Positions 8,932 through 18,603 of a DNA stretch of 64,000 nucleotides are shown here, one piece after another. The DNA lies in NCBI GenBank assembly GCA_016806145.1, contig CP063166.1:3162001-3226000 (forward strand). Direction: 5' to 3'. The stretch's first letter is position 1, and every line of letters starts with the position of its first letter. The stretch is from Variovorax paradoxus. Lineage in GTDB: Bacteria > Pseudomonadota > Gammaproteobacteria > Burkholderiales > Burkholderiaceae_C. The notes beneath the pieces were generated by a model. That model was given only the letters and a program-made list of their open reading frames with translations. It was not told the origin of the DNA and searched no databases. The position numbers were made by a program, and so were the translations under genes.

Positions 8932-8969
8932 CCGTGGGCGCGAGGCGATTCCAGCATCGGAGAAAAGAC

Positions 8970-10418
8970 ATGGCCAGCATCACATCGACGGGCATCGGCA
9001 GCCAGCTCGACGTCGAATCCATCATCACGCAGCTGATGGCGATCGAGAAGAAGCCGCTGACCGCGCTGCAGACCACGGCGAGCACGCTCGACAACAAGAT
9101 CTCGGCCTTCGGCACGCTCAAGTCGCAGCTCTCGGCGCTGTCCGACGCGGCCACCAAGCTGGCGGCCGCCGCGACCTGGAACGCCAAGACCGCCTCGAGC
9201 TCGAACGCGACCGCGCTGAGCGCCAGCGTCACCAACGCCGGCGACGCGGTGGCCAGCAGCTTCACCATGCAGGTGTCGCAGCTCGCGCGCGCCCAGGCCG
9301 TGTCCTCGAACGCGGTGGCCACGGGCACCGGCTTCGGCCTCGGCACCCTGAGCATCCAGCTCGGCGACTGGAACGACACCGACACCGGCGGCCCGAACTT
9401 CCAGGCCGGCGACAAGGCCGCCATCGACATCGGCGTGAACGAGGGCGACAGCCTCTCGACCATCGCTTCCAAGATCAACGCGGCCGGCGCGGGCGTGAGC
9501 GCCACCGTGCTCAAGGACCTCTCGGGCGAACGGCTGATGCTGCGCTCCAGCAGCACCGGCGAGGCCGCGGGCTTTCGCGTCACGGCCACGCCGCTGGGCT
9601 CGGGCGACGGCGCCGACCTCGGCCTGCTCGCCTTCGATGGCGCGGGGCAGGGCATGGGCGCCAACCCGGTGCAGTACGCGCGCAATGCCGAGGCCACCAT
9701 CAACGGCGTGACGATCCGCTCGGCCACCAACGTGCTGGCCGACACCGTGCCGGGCGTGAGCCTCACGCTGTCGCAGGTGACGACCTCGCCGGTCGAGGTC
9801 GCCGTGACCACCGACACCTCGGGCCTGCGCGGCACCATCCAGGCCTTCGTGACCGCCTACAACACGATGAACCAGACGCTGAACTCGGCCACCGCCTACG
9901 ACGCGGCGAGCAAGACGGCGGCGCTGCTGCAGGGCGACTCCACGGCCGTGAGCCTGCAGAACGCGCTGCGCAGCCTGGTCGGCTCGCCCTCGGGCGGCGG
10001 CGCGATCCAGCGCCTGAGCGACCTCGGCATCACGGTCGCCAAGGACGGCGCCGGCAACCTCGCGGTCGACACCGTCAAGCTCGACGCGGCGCTCAAGAAC
10101 CCGGCCGCGGTGCAGCAGTTCTTCGCCGCGGCGCAGAACACCATGGATTCCAGCGCCACCGGCTTCGCCACCCGGCTGTCGGCCTTCACCCAGGCCGCGA
10201 TCGCCACCGACGGCACGCTCGACACCCGCACCCAGTCGCTCAAGGACCAGCGCAAGGACAACGACAAGAGCCAGGACAACCTCAGCGACCGGCTGACCCT
10301 GACCGAGAAGCGGCTGCGCGCGCAGTACACGGCGCTGGACACGAAGATGGCCTCGCTGACCGCGCTCAACACGTACATCACCCAGCAGGTGGCGCAGTGG
10401 AACAAGTCCACCAGCTGA
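8970..10418 (+). CDS. fliD: FliD, flagellar filament cap protein
   Basis: FliD caps the growing filament and guides flagellin assembly. The ATG at 8970 gives MASITSTGIGSQLDVESII, the standard FliD N-terminus, with GGAGAAAAG just upstream, and 482 aa. An upstream in-frame start would add 12 unrelated residues and run into the terminator. The N-terminal coiled-coil region, the Thr/Ala-rich central domain and the C-terminal coiled coil (LTEKRLRAQYTALDTKMASL) are in the expected order. fliS and fliT follow. Confidence 0.95.
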   Translation: MASITSTGIGSQLDVESIITQLMAIEKKPLTALQTTASTLDNKISAFGTLKSQLSALSDAATKLAAAATWNAKTASSSNATALSASVTNAGDAVASSFTMQVSQLARAQAVSSNAVATGTGFGLGTLSIQLGDWNDTDTGGPNFQAGDKAAIDIGVNEGDSLSTIASKINAAGAGVSATVLKDLSGERLMLRSSSTGEAAGFRVTATPLGSGDGADLGLLAFDGAGQGMGANPVQYARNAEATINGVTIRSATNVLADTVPGVSLTLSQVTTSPVEVAVTTDTSGLRGTIQAFVTAYNTMNQTLNSATAYDAASKTAALLQGDSTAVSLQNALRSLVGSPSGGGAIQRLSDLGITVAKDGAGNLAVDTVKLDAALKNPAAVQQFFAAAQNTMDSSATGFATRLSAFTQAAIATDGTLDTRTQSLKDQRKDNDKSQDNLSDRLTLTEKRLRAQYTALDTKMASLTALNTYITQQVAQWNKSTS

Positions 10419-10432
10419 GGCGCCGGTTTTCG

Positions 10433-10455
10433 GGCCCGCGCCGGGCTCGCGGGCC
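10433..10455. other. GC hairpin between fliD and fliS
   Basis: A perfect 8-bp inverted repeat, GGCCCGCG (10433-10440) and CGCGGGCC (10448-10455), with a 7-nt loop. There is no T-run, so it is not an intrinsic terminator. It could stabilise the fliD mRNA end or mark a processing site within a fliDST transcript. Confidence 0.35.
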
Positions 10456-10516
10456 TCAACTTCCGCACCGGAATGCCGATAAAGAAGGCATAGACACCGG
10501 AACAGGAAGCCGCACC

Positions 10517-10933
10517 ATGTACACCTCGCCCGCAGCCCGCGCCGCCCAGGCCTACTCCAGAGTGGGCGCCGAATCGGGCGTGGACGCCTCGACCTCCCCG
10601 CACCGGCTCATCGAGCTGCTGTTCGACGGCCTGCTGCAGGCCATCCATGCCGCCAGCGGCGCGCTGGCGCGCGGCGACATCGCGGCCAAGGGCCAGCAGA
10701 TCATGCGGGCGGTGCGATTCCTCGAAGAAGGCCTCAAGGGTGGGCTCGACGAGGCCCGGGGTGGAGAACTCGCGGTTACACTCCGCGCGTTGTACGACTA
10801 TTGCATCAATCGGCTGACGGTCGCCAACCTCCGCAACGACGGGGCGGCCCTGGCGGAAGTGGCTTCGCTGATCGCACCGGTCGCACAGAGCTGGAAACAG
10901 ATCGGGCCCTCCCAGCCCGCGCAGGCCGCCTGA
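10517..10933 (+). CDS. fliS: FliS, flagellin export chaperone
   Basis: FliS binds the C-terminus of flagellin in the cytoplasm and keeps it export-competent. The ATG at 10517 gives MYTSPAARAAQAYSRVG, matching the family opening, and a 138-aa helical protein. The conserved stretch TSPHRLIELLFDGLLQAI follows. It lies 98 bp after fliD and 19 bp before fliT. The longer in-frame ORF that begins inside fliD is not used because its first 40 residues are not FliS-like. Confidence 0.93.
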   Translation: MYTSPAARAAQAYSRVGAESGVDASTSPHRLIELLFDGLLQAIHAASGALARGDIAAKGQQIMRAVRFLEEGLKGGLDEARGGELAVTLRALYDYCINRLTVANLRNDGAALAEVASLIAPVAQSWKQIGPSQPAQAA

Positions 10934-10952
10934 GGCGTCCTTGGAGTCCTTC

Positions 10953-11252
10953 ATGCAAGAGCGACTGCTCGACTACTACAAAGCGATCGAAGCCGCGAGC
11001 AAGCAGATGCTCGAGGCCGCCCGCATGGAAGACTGGGAAGGCGTGGTGCGCTGCGAAGGCGCCTGCGCCGTGCTGATCGAGCAGCTGCGCTTCAAGGCCA
11101 CCTCGCTCGAGCTGCCGCGCACCGACCGCGCCGAGAAGACCCGCGTGATGCAGCGCATCCTGCGCAACGACGCCGAGATCCGGCTCCTGGCCGAGCCGTG
11201 GATCGCCGACCTCGACCATCTGTTCGATTCGCGGCTGCAGCTGATCCACTGA
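10953..11252 (+). CDS. fliT: FliT-like flagellar chaperone
   Basis: FliT is the export chaperone of FliD and, in enterobacteria, an inhibitor of FlhDC. I chose the ATG at 10953 because GGAG sits 6 nt upstream. A TTG at 10941 in the same frame would put that site inside the gene. The 99-aa helical product (MQERLLDYYKAIEAASKQML) is weakly conserved, as is usual for FliT, so the call rests on size, helical content and place after fliS. Confidence 0.8.
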   Translation: MQERLLDYYKAIEAASKQMLEAARMEDWEGVVRCEGACAVLIEQLRFKATSLELPRTDRAEKTRVMQRILRNDAEIRLLAEPWIADLDHLFDSRLQLIH

Positions 11253-11303
11253 GGCTGGGGCGCGAAGGCGCCGGCCGGCGGACGACGGTGGAAGAACAGA
11301 AAG

Positions 11304-11365
11304 ACCGTTCACGCTGAGCTTGTCGAAGCGCCGCGCAAGGCTTCGACAAGCTCAGCCCGAACGGT
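11304..11365. repeat. REP-like palindrome between fliT and fliE
   Basis: Two 26-bp arms (11304-11329 and 11340-11365) are inverted repeats matching at 24 of 26 positions around a 10-nt loop. The core is GCTGAGCTTGTCGAAG and its complement. Palindromes with this core occur as dispersed extragenic repeats in many proteobacterial genomes (known from the literature, not tested here). It sits between the convergent fliT and fliE ends. A second small hairpin (11422-11440) lies just past the fliE stop. No T-run is present for either strand. Confidence 0.75.
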
Positions 11366-11441
11366 GGACGAAGACCCGGAGGCCGAGCGGTTGTCGAAGA
11401 TCGGGGAGCCGAACGGTTCTCGCGGATCGAAGCGATCCGCC

Positions 11442-11759
11442 TCACACCTGCATGTTCATGATGTCGCTGTAGGCCTGCACCATGCGGTTGCGCACGTGCA
11501 TCGTGGCCTGGAAGCCGATCTGCGCCTTCTGGATCGCGACCATGGTCTGCTCCAGGCTGACGTTCGGGTTCTCGAGCTGAACCTCGCGCTGCAGCGCGCC
11601 GGCCTGGTTCTGGGCCGCGCTCACCGACTGCAGCGCACCCGAGAGCGCCCCGGCGAAGCCGCCGCCGCTGCCCTCGGCGGCCGAGGGCGCGGTGCGCGCC
11701 GTGCGCGCGAAAGCCTGCGCCGAGGTGGGCGAAGTCAGCGGTGCGAGTCGGAGGTCCAT
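11442..11759 (-). CDS. fliE: FliE, MS ring-rod junction protein
   Basis: FliE is the adaptor between the MS ring and the rod. The start at 11759 gives MDLRLAPLTSPTSAQAF and 105 aa, the usual FliE size. The conserved C-terminal half is clear (NPNVSLEQTMVAIQKAQIGF, then a rod-like heptad ending in DIMNMQV). The gene is alone on the minus strand and divergent from fliF with 160 bp between them, the common arrangement in betaproteobacteria. Confidence 0.94.
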   Translation of the reverse strand: MDLRLAPLTSPTSAQAFARTARTAPSAAEGSGGGFAGALSGALQSVSAAQNQAGALQREVQLENPNVSLEQTMVAIQKAQIGFQATMHVRNRMVQAYSDIMNMQV

Positions 11760-11919
11760 GGGCACCGATGCTACGGGCGGTCGGCCGAGCGCGATCGCGG
11801 GGAAATGGGCAGGAAAGCAGCCCTTTATCGGGCTTATGTGGGACGGGGTCGGCCCGAATAATCGCAGCGAGCACGAAGCGCCTTCCGCGCCGTGCGAACC
11901 GACCCGCACCGCCGAGCCC
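11760..11919. promoter_or_regulatory. Divergent fliE/fliF promoter region
   Basis: This 160-bp gap separates the fliE and fliF starts and must drive both class II units. The stretch 11803-11820 (AAATGGGCAGGAAAGCAG) faintly resembles one FlhDC half-site, and an AT-richer patch at 11820-11870 could hold -10 elements. No exact consensus is visible. The functional call comes from layout rather than motifs. Confidence 0.35.
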
Positions 11920-13672
11920 ATGTCCACCGCCGTCGCCGAACTTCCCGCCGCCCAGCCCGCGTCCCTTGCCGCCCCGGCCTGGCAGGGCCGCCTCGCGTCG
12001 CTCGACCGGCGCCAGCGCCTGCGGCTGGCGATCGGCGCCGCGCTGCTGGTGGCGCTGGCCGTGGCCGCCATCGTGATGGGCCGCCAGGCCGACTGGCGCG
12101 TGCTCTACGCCAACCTCGGCGACAAGGACGGCGGCGCGATCGTCGCCCAGCTCGCCCAGATGAACGTGCCCTACAAGTACACCGAGGGCGGCGGCGCCGT
12201 GATGGTGCCGGCCGACAAGGTGCACGACGTGCGCCTGCGCCTGGCCTCGCTGGGCCTGCCCAAGGGCTCGGTGGCCGGCTTCGAGCTGATGGAGAACAAC
12301 CGCTTCGGCATGACGCAGTTCCAGGAGAAGCTGAGCTTCCAGCGCGGCCTCGAGGGCGAGCTCACGCGCTCGATCCAGGGCCTGGCCTCGGTGCAGAGCG
12401 CGCGCGTGCACCTGGCGCTGCCGAACCAGAACGGCTTCTTCCGCGAGCAGCAGAAGCCCTCGGCCTCGGTGCTGCTGACCTTGCACCCGGGTCGCACGCT
12501 CGAGCGCAACCAGATCGCGGGCATCGTGCACCTGGTGGCCTCCAGCGTGCCCGAGCTCGCGCCCTCGGCCGTGAGCGTGGTCGACGACAGCGGCAAGCTG
12601 CTGTCGCAGACCGGCGACGGCGCCACCGGCGGCGCGGGTGCCGGCGAGGGCCAGCAGCTGCAGTACGTGCAGCAGATCGAGCAGCAGTACATGCGCCGCA
12701 TCCTCGACATCCTCGAGCCGGTGGTGGGGCGCCAGAACGTGAAGGCGCAGGTCACGGCCGACGTGGACTTCTCGCAGAGCGAGGCGACCATGGAGGAGCA
12801 CCGCCCGAACCAGGCGGCCGAGGCCGGCGCCGTGCGCAGCCAGCAGACGGTGGAGACCACCGGTCCCGGCGCGGCCGGTGCCACGCCGCCCGCGGGCGTG
12901 CCGGGCGCCACCTCGAACCAGCCGCCCGGCGCCTCGTCGGCCCCGGTCAACGGTCCGGCCGCGGCGCTCGCGCCCACCGGCGCCGCGGCGGTGGTGCGCG
13001 GGCGCGGCCGCCCAGCGCCCGCCGGGCAAGCGCGAGTCCACCATCAACTACGAGGTCGACAAGACCGTGAAGACCGTGCGCAGCGCCACCGGCCAGATCC
13101 GCCGGCTCAGCGCGGCGGTGGTCGTCAACTACCAGGGCGTGGCCGATGCCGCGGGCAAGGTGGTGCCGACCGCGCTGTCGGCGCAGCAGGTCGAGCAGAT
13201 GACGGCGCTGGTGCGCGAGAGCATCGGCTTCAACAAGGAGCGCGGCGACTCGGTGAACCTGATGAACACGCCGTTCCTGGTCGACGCGCCGGTGCAGGTC
13301 GAGCTGCCGCTGTGGAAGCGCCCCGAGACCCTGGAGCTGGCGCGCAGCTTCGCCTGGCCCGTGGGGCTGGTGCTGATCGGCGCGATCGTGCTGCTGGGCA
13401 TGGTGCGCCCCGGCCTCAAGGCCATGGCCGCGGCCAAGCCGCTGCCCGGCAGCATCACGCCGGCGCTCGGCGGTCCCGCCGCCGGCAGCCAGCTCAACGC
13501 GATGGTGGCCGACACGCCCGAACGTCCCGCGCTCGGCGCGCCCGAGGCGGTGGCCGTGCCCTCGCCGCAGGAGCAGGTGCCCGAGCAGATGCGGCTGGAG
13601 GGCGCGCGCCAGATGGCGCGGCAGAACCCGGTGGCGGTGGCGAACATCGTCAAGACCTGGGTCCACGGCTGA
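11920..13672 (+). pseudogene. fliF: FliF, MS ring protein, interrupted by a +1 frameshift
   Basis: FliF forms the MS ring that houses the export gate. From the ATG at 11920 one frame encodes MSTAVAELPAAQPASLAA, the first membrane helix, the ring-building motifs (VLYANLGDKDGGAIVAQL; LALPNQNGFFREQQKPSASV) and the QQYMRRILDILEP region. FliF-like sequence then continues in another frame (GKRESTINYEVDKTVKTV, the second membrane helix, and the C-terminal FliG-binding tail ending at 13672). Reading must skip one base around 12985-13040, in a GC-rich Ala/Gly/Pro stretch. The joined product would be about 583 aa, the normal size. Without correction the first frame runs into unrelated sequence. This is either a sequencing error or a real null mutation that would block flagella. 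Confidence 0.88.
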
Positions 13673-13687
13673 CCGGAACGAACGCGC

Positions 13688-14680
13688 ATGGACGAACAGG
13701 GACTCAACGACGCGGCGATCCTCCTGATGTCGCTCGGCGAACAGGAAGCCGGCGAGGTGCTGCGGCACCTGTCGCCGCGCGAGGTGCAGAAGATCGGCGA
13801 GACCATCGCCAAGACCCGCGCCGTGTCGCGCGAGCGGCTCGGCGAGGTGGCGGACCGCTTCATCACCGCCACCGCGGGCCAGAGCCTGTTCGCAGCCGAC
13901 ACCGGCGACTACGTGCGCTCGGTGATGCGCCACGCGCTCGGCGAGGAGAAGGCCTCGATCCTGGTCGACCGCATCCTGCAGACCGCCGACCTCAGCGGCA
14001 TCGAGAACCTCAAGTGGATGGACGCGCCCTCGGTGGCCGAGGTGCTCAAGCTCGAGCATCCGCAGATCGTGGCCGCAATCCTGGTGCACCTGGAGCCCGA
14101 GCACGCCTCGGCGATCCTGCTGCAACTGCCCGACCTGCAGCGCGCCGAGGTGCTGCTGCGCGTGGCCACGCTCGAGGGCATCCAGCCGGCCGCGCTCGAA
14201 GACCTCAACGAGGTGATGTTCCGCGTGCTCTCGGGCGGCGCCAAGGTGCGCAAGCCCTCGCTGGGCGGACCGCGCACGGCCGCCGGCATGATCAACCTGC
14301 TCGGCAGCGGCGCCGATGCGCAGGCCATCGCGGCGATCCGCAACCACGATGCCGAGCTGGCGCAGCAGATCGCCGACCTGACCTTCGTCTTCGACGACGT
14401 GATGAAGCTCGACGACAAGTCGCTGCAGCTGGTGATGAAGGAGATCGCGTCGGAGACGCTGATCGTCGCGCTCAAGGGCGCGGCGCCGCCGCTGCGCGAC
14501 AAGTTCCTCTCGAACATGTCCTCGCGCGCGGCCGAGGCGCTGCGCGAGGACCTCGAGGCGCGCGGTCCGCTGCGGCTGTCGGAGGTCGAGGCGCAGCAGA
14601 AGGAAATCCTCAAGGCGCTGCGCCGGCTCGCCGACGAAGGCCAGATCATGCTGGGCGGCGGCGATGGCGGGTTTGTCTGA
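13688..14680 (+). CDS. fliG: FliG, flagellar motor switch protein
   Basis: FliG links FliF to the C ring and receives torque from MotA. The 330-aa protein shows the N-terminal FliF-binding domain (AAILLMSLGEQEAGEVLRHL), the middle-domain EHPQ motif (LKLEHPQIVAAIL) and the C-terminal charged torque helix (LQLVMKEIASETLIVALKG, with DDVMKLDDKS before it). It starts 15 bp after the fliF stop. All expected domains are intact. Confidence 0.97.
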   Translation: MDEQGLNDAAILLMSLGEQEAGEVLRHLSPREVQKIGETIAKTRAVSRERLGEVADRFITATAGQSLFAADTGDYVRSVMRHALGEEKASILVDRILQTADLSGIENLKWMDAPSVAEVLKLEHPQIVAAILVHLEPEHASAILLQLPDLQRAEVLLRVATLEGIQPAALEDLNEVMFRVLSGGAKVRKPSLGGPRTAAGMINLLGSGADAQAIAAIRNHDAELAQQIADLTFVFDDVMKLDDKSLQLVMKEIASETLIVALKGAAPPLRDKFLSNMSSRAAEALREDLEARGPLRLSEVEAQQKEILKALRRLADEGQIMLGGGDGGFV

Positions 14681-14723
14681 TGGGCGCACGCATGACGCTG
14701 GCTGAAACGACGGAGGTCCGGGC

Positions 14724-15401
14724 GTGAGCCGCGGCGCCTTCATCCGCGGCGAGGACGTCGCGCGCTTCGCGCGCTGGCAGTTCGCCGCCGTCGGCGCCGA
14801 GGGCAACGTGCTCGGCGGCGTGGTCGATCCCGAGGCGATCGAGGAAGCGCGCCAGCAGGGCCGCGACGAAGGCTATGCGGCCGGCCGCGCGGCGGCGCAG
14901 GCCGAGGCGCGCGAACAGATGGAGGCCTACCAGGCCAACGAGGGCCTGGAGGCCGCGCAGCGCGTTGCCGCCTTGCTCGCAAGCGCCGAGGCGCAGCTGG
15001 CCGAGGTGCAGCAGGAGCTCGCGCGCGGCACGCTCGAGATCGCCTGCGCGCTTGCGCGCCAGGTGCTGCGCCAGGAGATCGCGACCCGGCCGGCCGTGCT
15101 CGAGCCGGTGGTGCGCGAGGCGCTCGCCATGCTCGCGGTCGATGGCAAGGCCAGCACCGTGCGGCTGTCGCCGACCGATTTCGAGCGGCTGGGCGTCGCG
15201 CTGCGCGCCGAGTTCGAGGGCCAGCCCGTGAGCGTGGTGGCCGACGCGGGCATCCCGCCCGGCGACTGCCTGGTCGAGTCGGCCGGCACCGTCATCGACG
15301 GCGGCGTGGCCACGCGCTGGTCGCGCGCGGTCGCGGCGCTGGGCCTGGCGATGCCGTGGCACGACGACGCGGCGCCGAAGGACCCGGATGCGGCTGGCTG
15401 A
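14724..15401 (+). CDS. fliH: FliH, export ATPase regulator
   Basis: FliH binds and restrains the FliI ATPase and brings it to the export gate. The GTG at 14724 is preceded by GGAGGT and gives a 225-aa protein. The N-terminus ([17 protein letters not shown]) is followed by an Ala/Glu-rich coiled coil with GxxxG-like spacing, then the conserved C-terminal domain ([13 protein letters not shown]). It overlaps fliI by 14 nt, so the two are probably coupled. Confidence 0.9.
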   Translation: MSRGAFIRGEDVARFARWQFAAVGAEGNVLGGVVDPEAIEEARQQGRDEGYAAGRAAAQAEAREQMEAYQANEGLEAAQRVAALLASAEAQLAEVQQELARGTLEIACALARQVLRQEIATRPAVLEPVVREALAMLAVDGKASTVRLSPTDFERLGVALRAEFEGQPVSVVADAGIPPGDCLVESAGTVIDGGVATRWSRAVAALGLAMPWHDDAAPKDPDAAG

Positions 15402-16794
15402 CCCGCTCGACTGGCGCCAGTTCATGGCCGACGCGCAGGCGCGGCTGGCGCACGACGCCGGCCTCGAGGCGCGCGGCACGCTGACCCGGCTCACCGGCCT
15501 GGTGCTCGAGGCCTCGGGCATCCGCGCGCCCGTGGGCTCGCAGTGCCTGGTGCGCATGGGCAGCCAGCCCGCGGTGCTGGCCGAGGTGGTGGGTTTCTCG
15601 AACGACCGCGCCTTCCTGATGCCGGCCGGCGAGGTGCAGGGCCTGTCGAGCGGCGCCAGCGTGGTGCCCGCCGCGCCCTATGTGCCGGTGCCGCGGCTCG
15701 GCGAGGCCGATCCCGGCATCGCGCCGCGCGTGGGCGCGCTGCGCCTGCCGCTGGGCGACGGCCTGCTGGGCCGCGTGGTCGACCCGCAGGGCCATGTGCT
15801 CGACGACCTGGGCCCGCTGACCGAGGTCAGCGCCGAGCCGCTGGACCGCGCGCCGATCAACGCGATGGACCGCGACCCGGTGCGCGAGCCGCTCGATACC
15901 GGCGTGCGCGCGATCAATGCCTTGCTGACCGTCGGGCGCGGCCAGCGCATCGGCCTGTTCGCCGGCTCGGGCGTGGGCAAGAGCGTGCTGCTCGGGATGA
16001 TGGCGCGCTACACCGCGGCCGACGTGATCGTGGTCGGCCTGATCGGCGAGCGCGGCCGCGAGGTGAAGGAATTCATCGAGGACATCCTCGGGCCCGAGGG
16101 CCGCGCGCGTTCGGTGGTGGTGGCGGCGCCGGCCGATTCGCCGCCGCTGCTGCGCATGCAGGGCGCGAGCTACGCGACCGCGGTGGCCGAGCATTTCCGC
16201 GACCAGGGGCTGCACGTGCTGCTGCTGATGGATTCGCTCACGCGCTATGCGATGGCGCAGCGCGAGATCGCGCTGGCGATCGGCGAGGCGCCGGCCACCA
16301 AGGGCTATCCGCCCTCGTGCTTCGCCAAGCTGCCGCGGCTGGTGGAGCGCAGCGGCAACGGCCTCAACGGCGTGGGCTCGATCACCGCCTTCTACACCGT
16401 GCTGTCGGAGGGCGACGACCAGCAGGACCCGATCGCCGACGCGGCGCGCGCCATCCTCGACGGCCACATCGTGCTGTCGCGCGCGCTGGCCGAGGAGGCG
16501 CATTTCCCGGCCATCGACATCGAGCAGTCGGCCTCGCGCGTGATGCACAACGTGGCCTCGGCCGGCCACCTCGAATGCGCGCGCCACTTCCGCGCCATCT
16601 ATTCGCGCTACCGCAAGAGCCGCGACCTGGTGCGCGTGGGCGCCTATGCCGCGGGCAGCGACCCGGCGCTCGACCAGGCGATCCGGCTGCAGCCCGCGAT
16701 GACCGCGTTCCTGCAGCAGCGCATGCACGAGAGCGCACCCTTCGATGTCAGCCTCGGCGGCATGGCCGACGTGCTCGAGGGACGCCAACCATGA
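15388..16794 (+). CDS. fliI: FliI, flagellum-specific export ATPase
   Basis: FliI is the cytoplasmic hexameric ATPase that energises export and chaperone release. The 468-aa protein carries the Walker [12 protein letters not shown] (about residues 189-199), the catalytic segment [15 protein letters not shown], Walker [18 protein letters not shown] and the F1-beta-like [16 protein letters not shown] stretch. The ATG at 15388 lies inside the 3' end of fliH and fits the typical length. Its stop overlaps the fliJ start as ATGA. Confidence 0.97.
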   Translation: MRLADPLDWRQFMADAQARLAHDAGLEARGTLTRLTGLVLEASGIRAPVGSQCLVRMGSQPAVLAEVVGFSNDRAFLMPAGEVQGLSSGASVVPAAPYVPVPRLGEADPGIAPRVGALRLPLGDGLLGRVVDPQGHVLDDLGPLTEVSAEPLDRAPINAMDRDPVREPLDTGVRAINALLTVGRGQRIGLFAGSGVGKSVLLGMMARYTAADVIVVGLIGERGREVKEFIEDILGPEGRARSVVVAAPADSPPLLRMQGASYATAVAEHFRDQGLHVLLLMDSLTRYAMAQREIALAIGEAPATKGYPPSCFAKLPRLVERSGNGLNGVGSITAFYTVLSEGDDQQDPIADAARAILDGHIVLSRALAEEAHFPAIDIEQSASRVMHNVASAGHLECARHFRAIYSRYRKSRDLVRVGAYAAGSDPALDQAIRLQPAMTAFLQQRMHESAPFDVSLGGMADVLEGRQP

Positions 16795-17240
16795 GCGGTC
16801 TCGAGATCGCGGCCGACATGGCGCGCGACCGGCGCGATGCCGCGGTGCAGCTGCTCGCGCAGGCGCGGCAGAAATGGCTCGCGGGCCAGGTGCAGCTCGA
16901 CCAGCTCGAGAGCTACGCGCAGGAATGCACCGCGCGCTGGGCCACGCGCTCGCTCAACTGCACGCCCGAGCTGATGCGCCACCACTACCAGTTCATGGAG
17001 CGGCTCGACCATGCGATCGCGCTGCAGACCGGCATCGTGCGCGAGCTCGGCCAGGGCGTGGAGCGCGCGGCCGTGCCCGTGCGCGAGGCCGAGGCGCGGC
17101 TCGAGAGCCTGCGCCAGCTGGTGCGCTCGCGCGAACGCGAGCTGCAGCTGCAGGCCGACCGGCGCGCGCAGAAGCAGACGGACGAACAGGCGGCCCTGCA
17201 GCACCGGCGGCACGGCGAACGGTCGGAGGAATGGCGATGA
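16791..17240 (+). CDS. fliJ: FliJ, export chaperone/stalk protein
   Basis: FliJ is the small coiled-coil protein that sits in the FliI ring like an ATP-synthase stalk and escorts chaperones. The 149-aa product is nearly all helix ([38 protein letters not shown]), rich in Arg, Gln and Glu, as in the family. It is identified by size, coiled coil and the position between fliI (ATGA overlap) and fliK. Confidence 0.9.
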   Translation: MSGLEIAADMARDRRDAAVQLLAQARQKWLAGQVQLDQLESYAQECTARWATRSLNCTPELMRHHYQFMERLDHAIALQTGIVRELGQGVERAAVPVREAEARLESLRQLVRSRERELQLQADRRAQKQTDEQAALQHRRHGERSEEWR

Positions 17241-18496
17241 GCGTCGAAGTGGCGCGGGCGAGTGCCGATCCTTTGCTGCCTGCTCGCGCGCCCACCGCGC
17301 GCGAGCGTGGCGGCGCGGCCGATGCCTTCGATCGGGCGCTCGAGGGCGCGAATGAATCGCAGGCCTCGGAGGCGGCGGAGGCCGCGGACGAGGAGGGCGC
17401 TTGCGTGCCGGCGAAGACGCCGGCCGCGGGGGCCGTGAAAGAAGATGAAAAGGCCGATGAGGTCATCGCCGGCGCACACGCGACCGCGACCACCCAGCCG
17501 GCCGTCGAGCCCTGGATGCTGTTGGCGCAGGGCGCTTTCGTGAGCCGCGAGGGCAAGGCGGGGGATGCGCCCGTCTCCACGGGCGATGCCGCTGTTGATG
17601 CCGTGAATGGCGCTGGAGCGGGACCGAAGCCGGCCAAGGGCATGCCCGCGCCGCCGGTGGTTTCCACGCCGAGCACTTCGCGGGATGCCGCCGTCGATGT
17701 GCCCGCCGCGCCGCCCGCCAAGCCGAATGGCGCGGCGACCGCGCGCAGCACGGCGCAGCGCCTGGCCAACCTCGCGGCGGCCGATGGCGCGGCCACACCT
17801 GCACGCACAGCGCAATCGCAAGCCCTGCCGCCGAAGGAAGAACTCGCAGCTGCCTCGCTGTCCGCGCAGGCGCGAACGATCCAGGCCGCAACGACGGAAG
17901 CCGTTGTCACCGCGGCCGCACCGCGCCGCGCCGAGCGAAGCGCCGAGCGCGGCAGCGCCACGGGCATGCTCGTCGATCCCGGCAGCGCGACGGCGGGCGC
18001 GTCTTCCTCGGCTTCGGCATCGTCGGCCTGGATGGCCCCCGTCGATGCCGCGTCCGCCGCGGCCTCGGCCGGCGGCGCCGTGCTCGCCGACCGCATGACC
18101 GAGCAGGTCAGTTGGTGGCTCGCGCAGAAGTCGCAGGGCGCCGATGTCTCGCTCGAGCTCGCGCCGGGCCAGAGCGTGTCGTTCAGCGTGCAGGTGCAGG
18201 GCAACGAGGCGCAGATCGCCTTCCGCAGCGACCAGCCCGAGGTGCGCCAGATGCTGGGCCAGGCCGCGGCGCAGCTCAAGGACCTGTTCGGGCAGGAAGG
18301 GCTGCTGCTGTCGGGCGTGACCGTGGATGCGCAGTCCGCGGGCACGCAGCAGCGCGGCGAGGGCGAAGGTCGTTCCGATGCGCGCGGCGTGGTGCGCGGC
18401 GTCGCGCGGCTCGGCGCGGCCTCCGCCTCGGCTCCCGCGCCGGCGGTCGTGCGTGCGTCGCTGCCGGCGGGGCGCGCGCTCGATCTGTACGTCTGA
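17237..18496 (+). CDS. fliK: FliK, hook-length control protein
   Basis: FliK measures hook length and triggers the FlhB switch. I chose the ATG at 17237 because GGAGGA sits 6 nt before it and it overlaps the fliJ stop as ATGA. ATG 17231 in frame is the alternative. The 419-aa protein has a long low-complexity Ala/Pro/Thr region (about residues 1-280), as expected of the secreted ruler. The conserved C-terminal domain follows (VSLELAPGQSVSFSVQVQ; LFGQEGLLLSGVTV). It ends at an intergenic gap before fliL. Confidence 0.92.
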   Translation: MSVEVARASADPLLPARAPTARERGGAADAFDRALEGANESQASEAAEAADEEGACVPAKTPAAGAVKEDEKADEVIAGAHATATTQPAVEPWMLLAQGAFVSREGKAGDAPVSTGDAAVDAVNGAGAGPKPAKGMPAPPVVSTPSTSRDAAVDVPAAPPAKPNGAATARSTAQRLANLAAADGAATPARTAQSQALPPKEELAAASLSAQARTIQAATTEAVVTAAAPRRAERSAERGSATGMLVDPGSATAGASSSASASSAWMAPVDAASAAASAGGAVLADRMTEQVSWWLAQKSQGADVSLELAPGQSVSFSVQVQGNEAQIAFRSDQPEVRQMLGQAAAQLKDLFGQEGLLLSGVTVDAQSAGTQQRGEGEGRSDARGVVRGVARLGAASASAPAPAVVRASLPAGRALDLYV

Positions 18497-18603
18497 GCGG
18501 TTTTCCCCCCTTTTATCCGCCCCTTCCCACGGCCCTCGCGATCGAATAATCGACCGCACGAGGATGGCGATGGCCGCCGTCCGTGCCCCGAAGGAAATCC
18601 ACC

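Noticed and set aside
11422..11440. Hairpin past the fliE stop as a terminator
   Set aside because: 8-bp stem with a 3-nt loop but no T-run on either strand.
13046..14727. Continuation of the first fliF frame as a 1011-aa ORF
   Set aside because: Beyond about 12990 it is an Arg/Ala-rich shadow of fliF and fliG; high GC keeps the frame open by chance.
14681..14727. Short peptide ORF between fliG and fliH ([15 protein letters not shown])
   Set aside because: Only 15 codons, no evidence of function, and it overlaps the fliH ribosome binding site.
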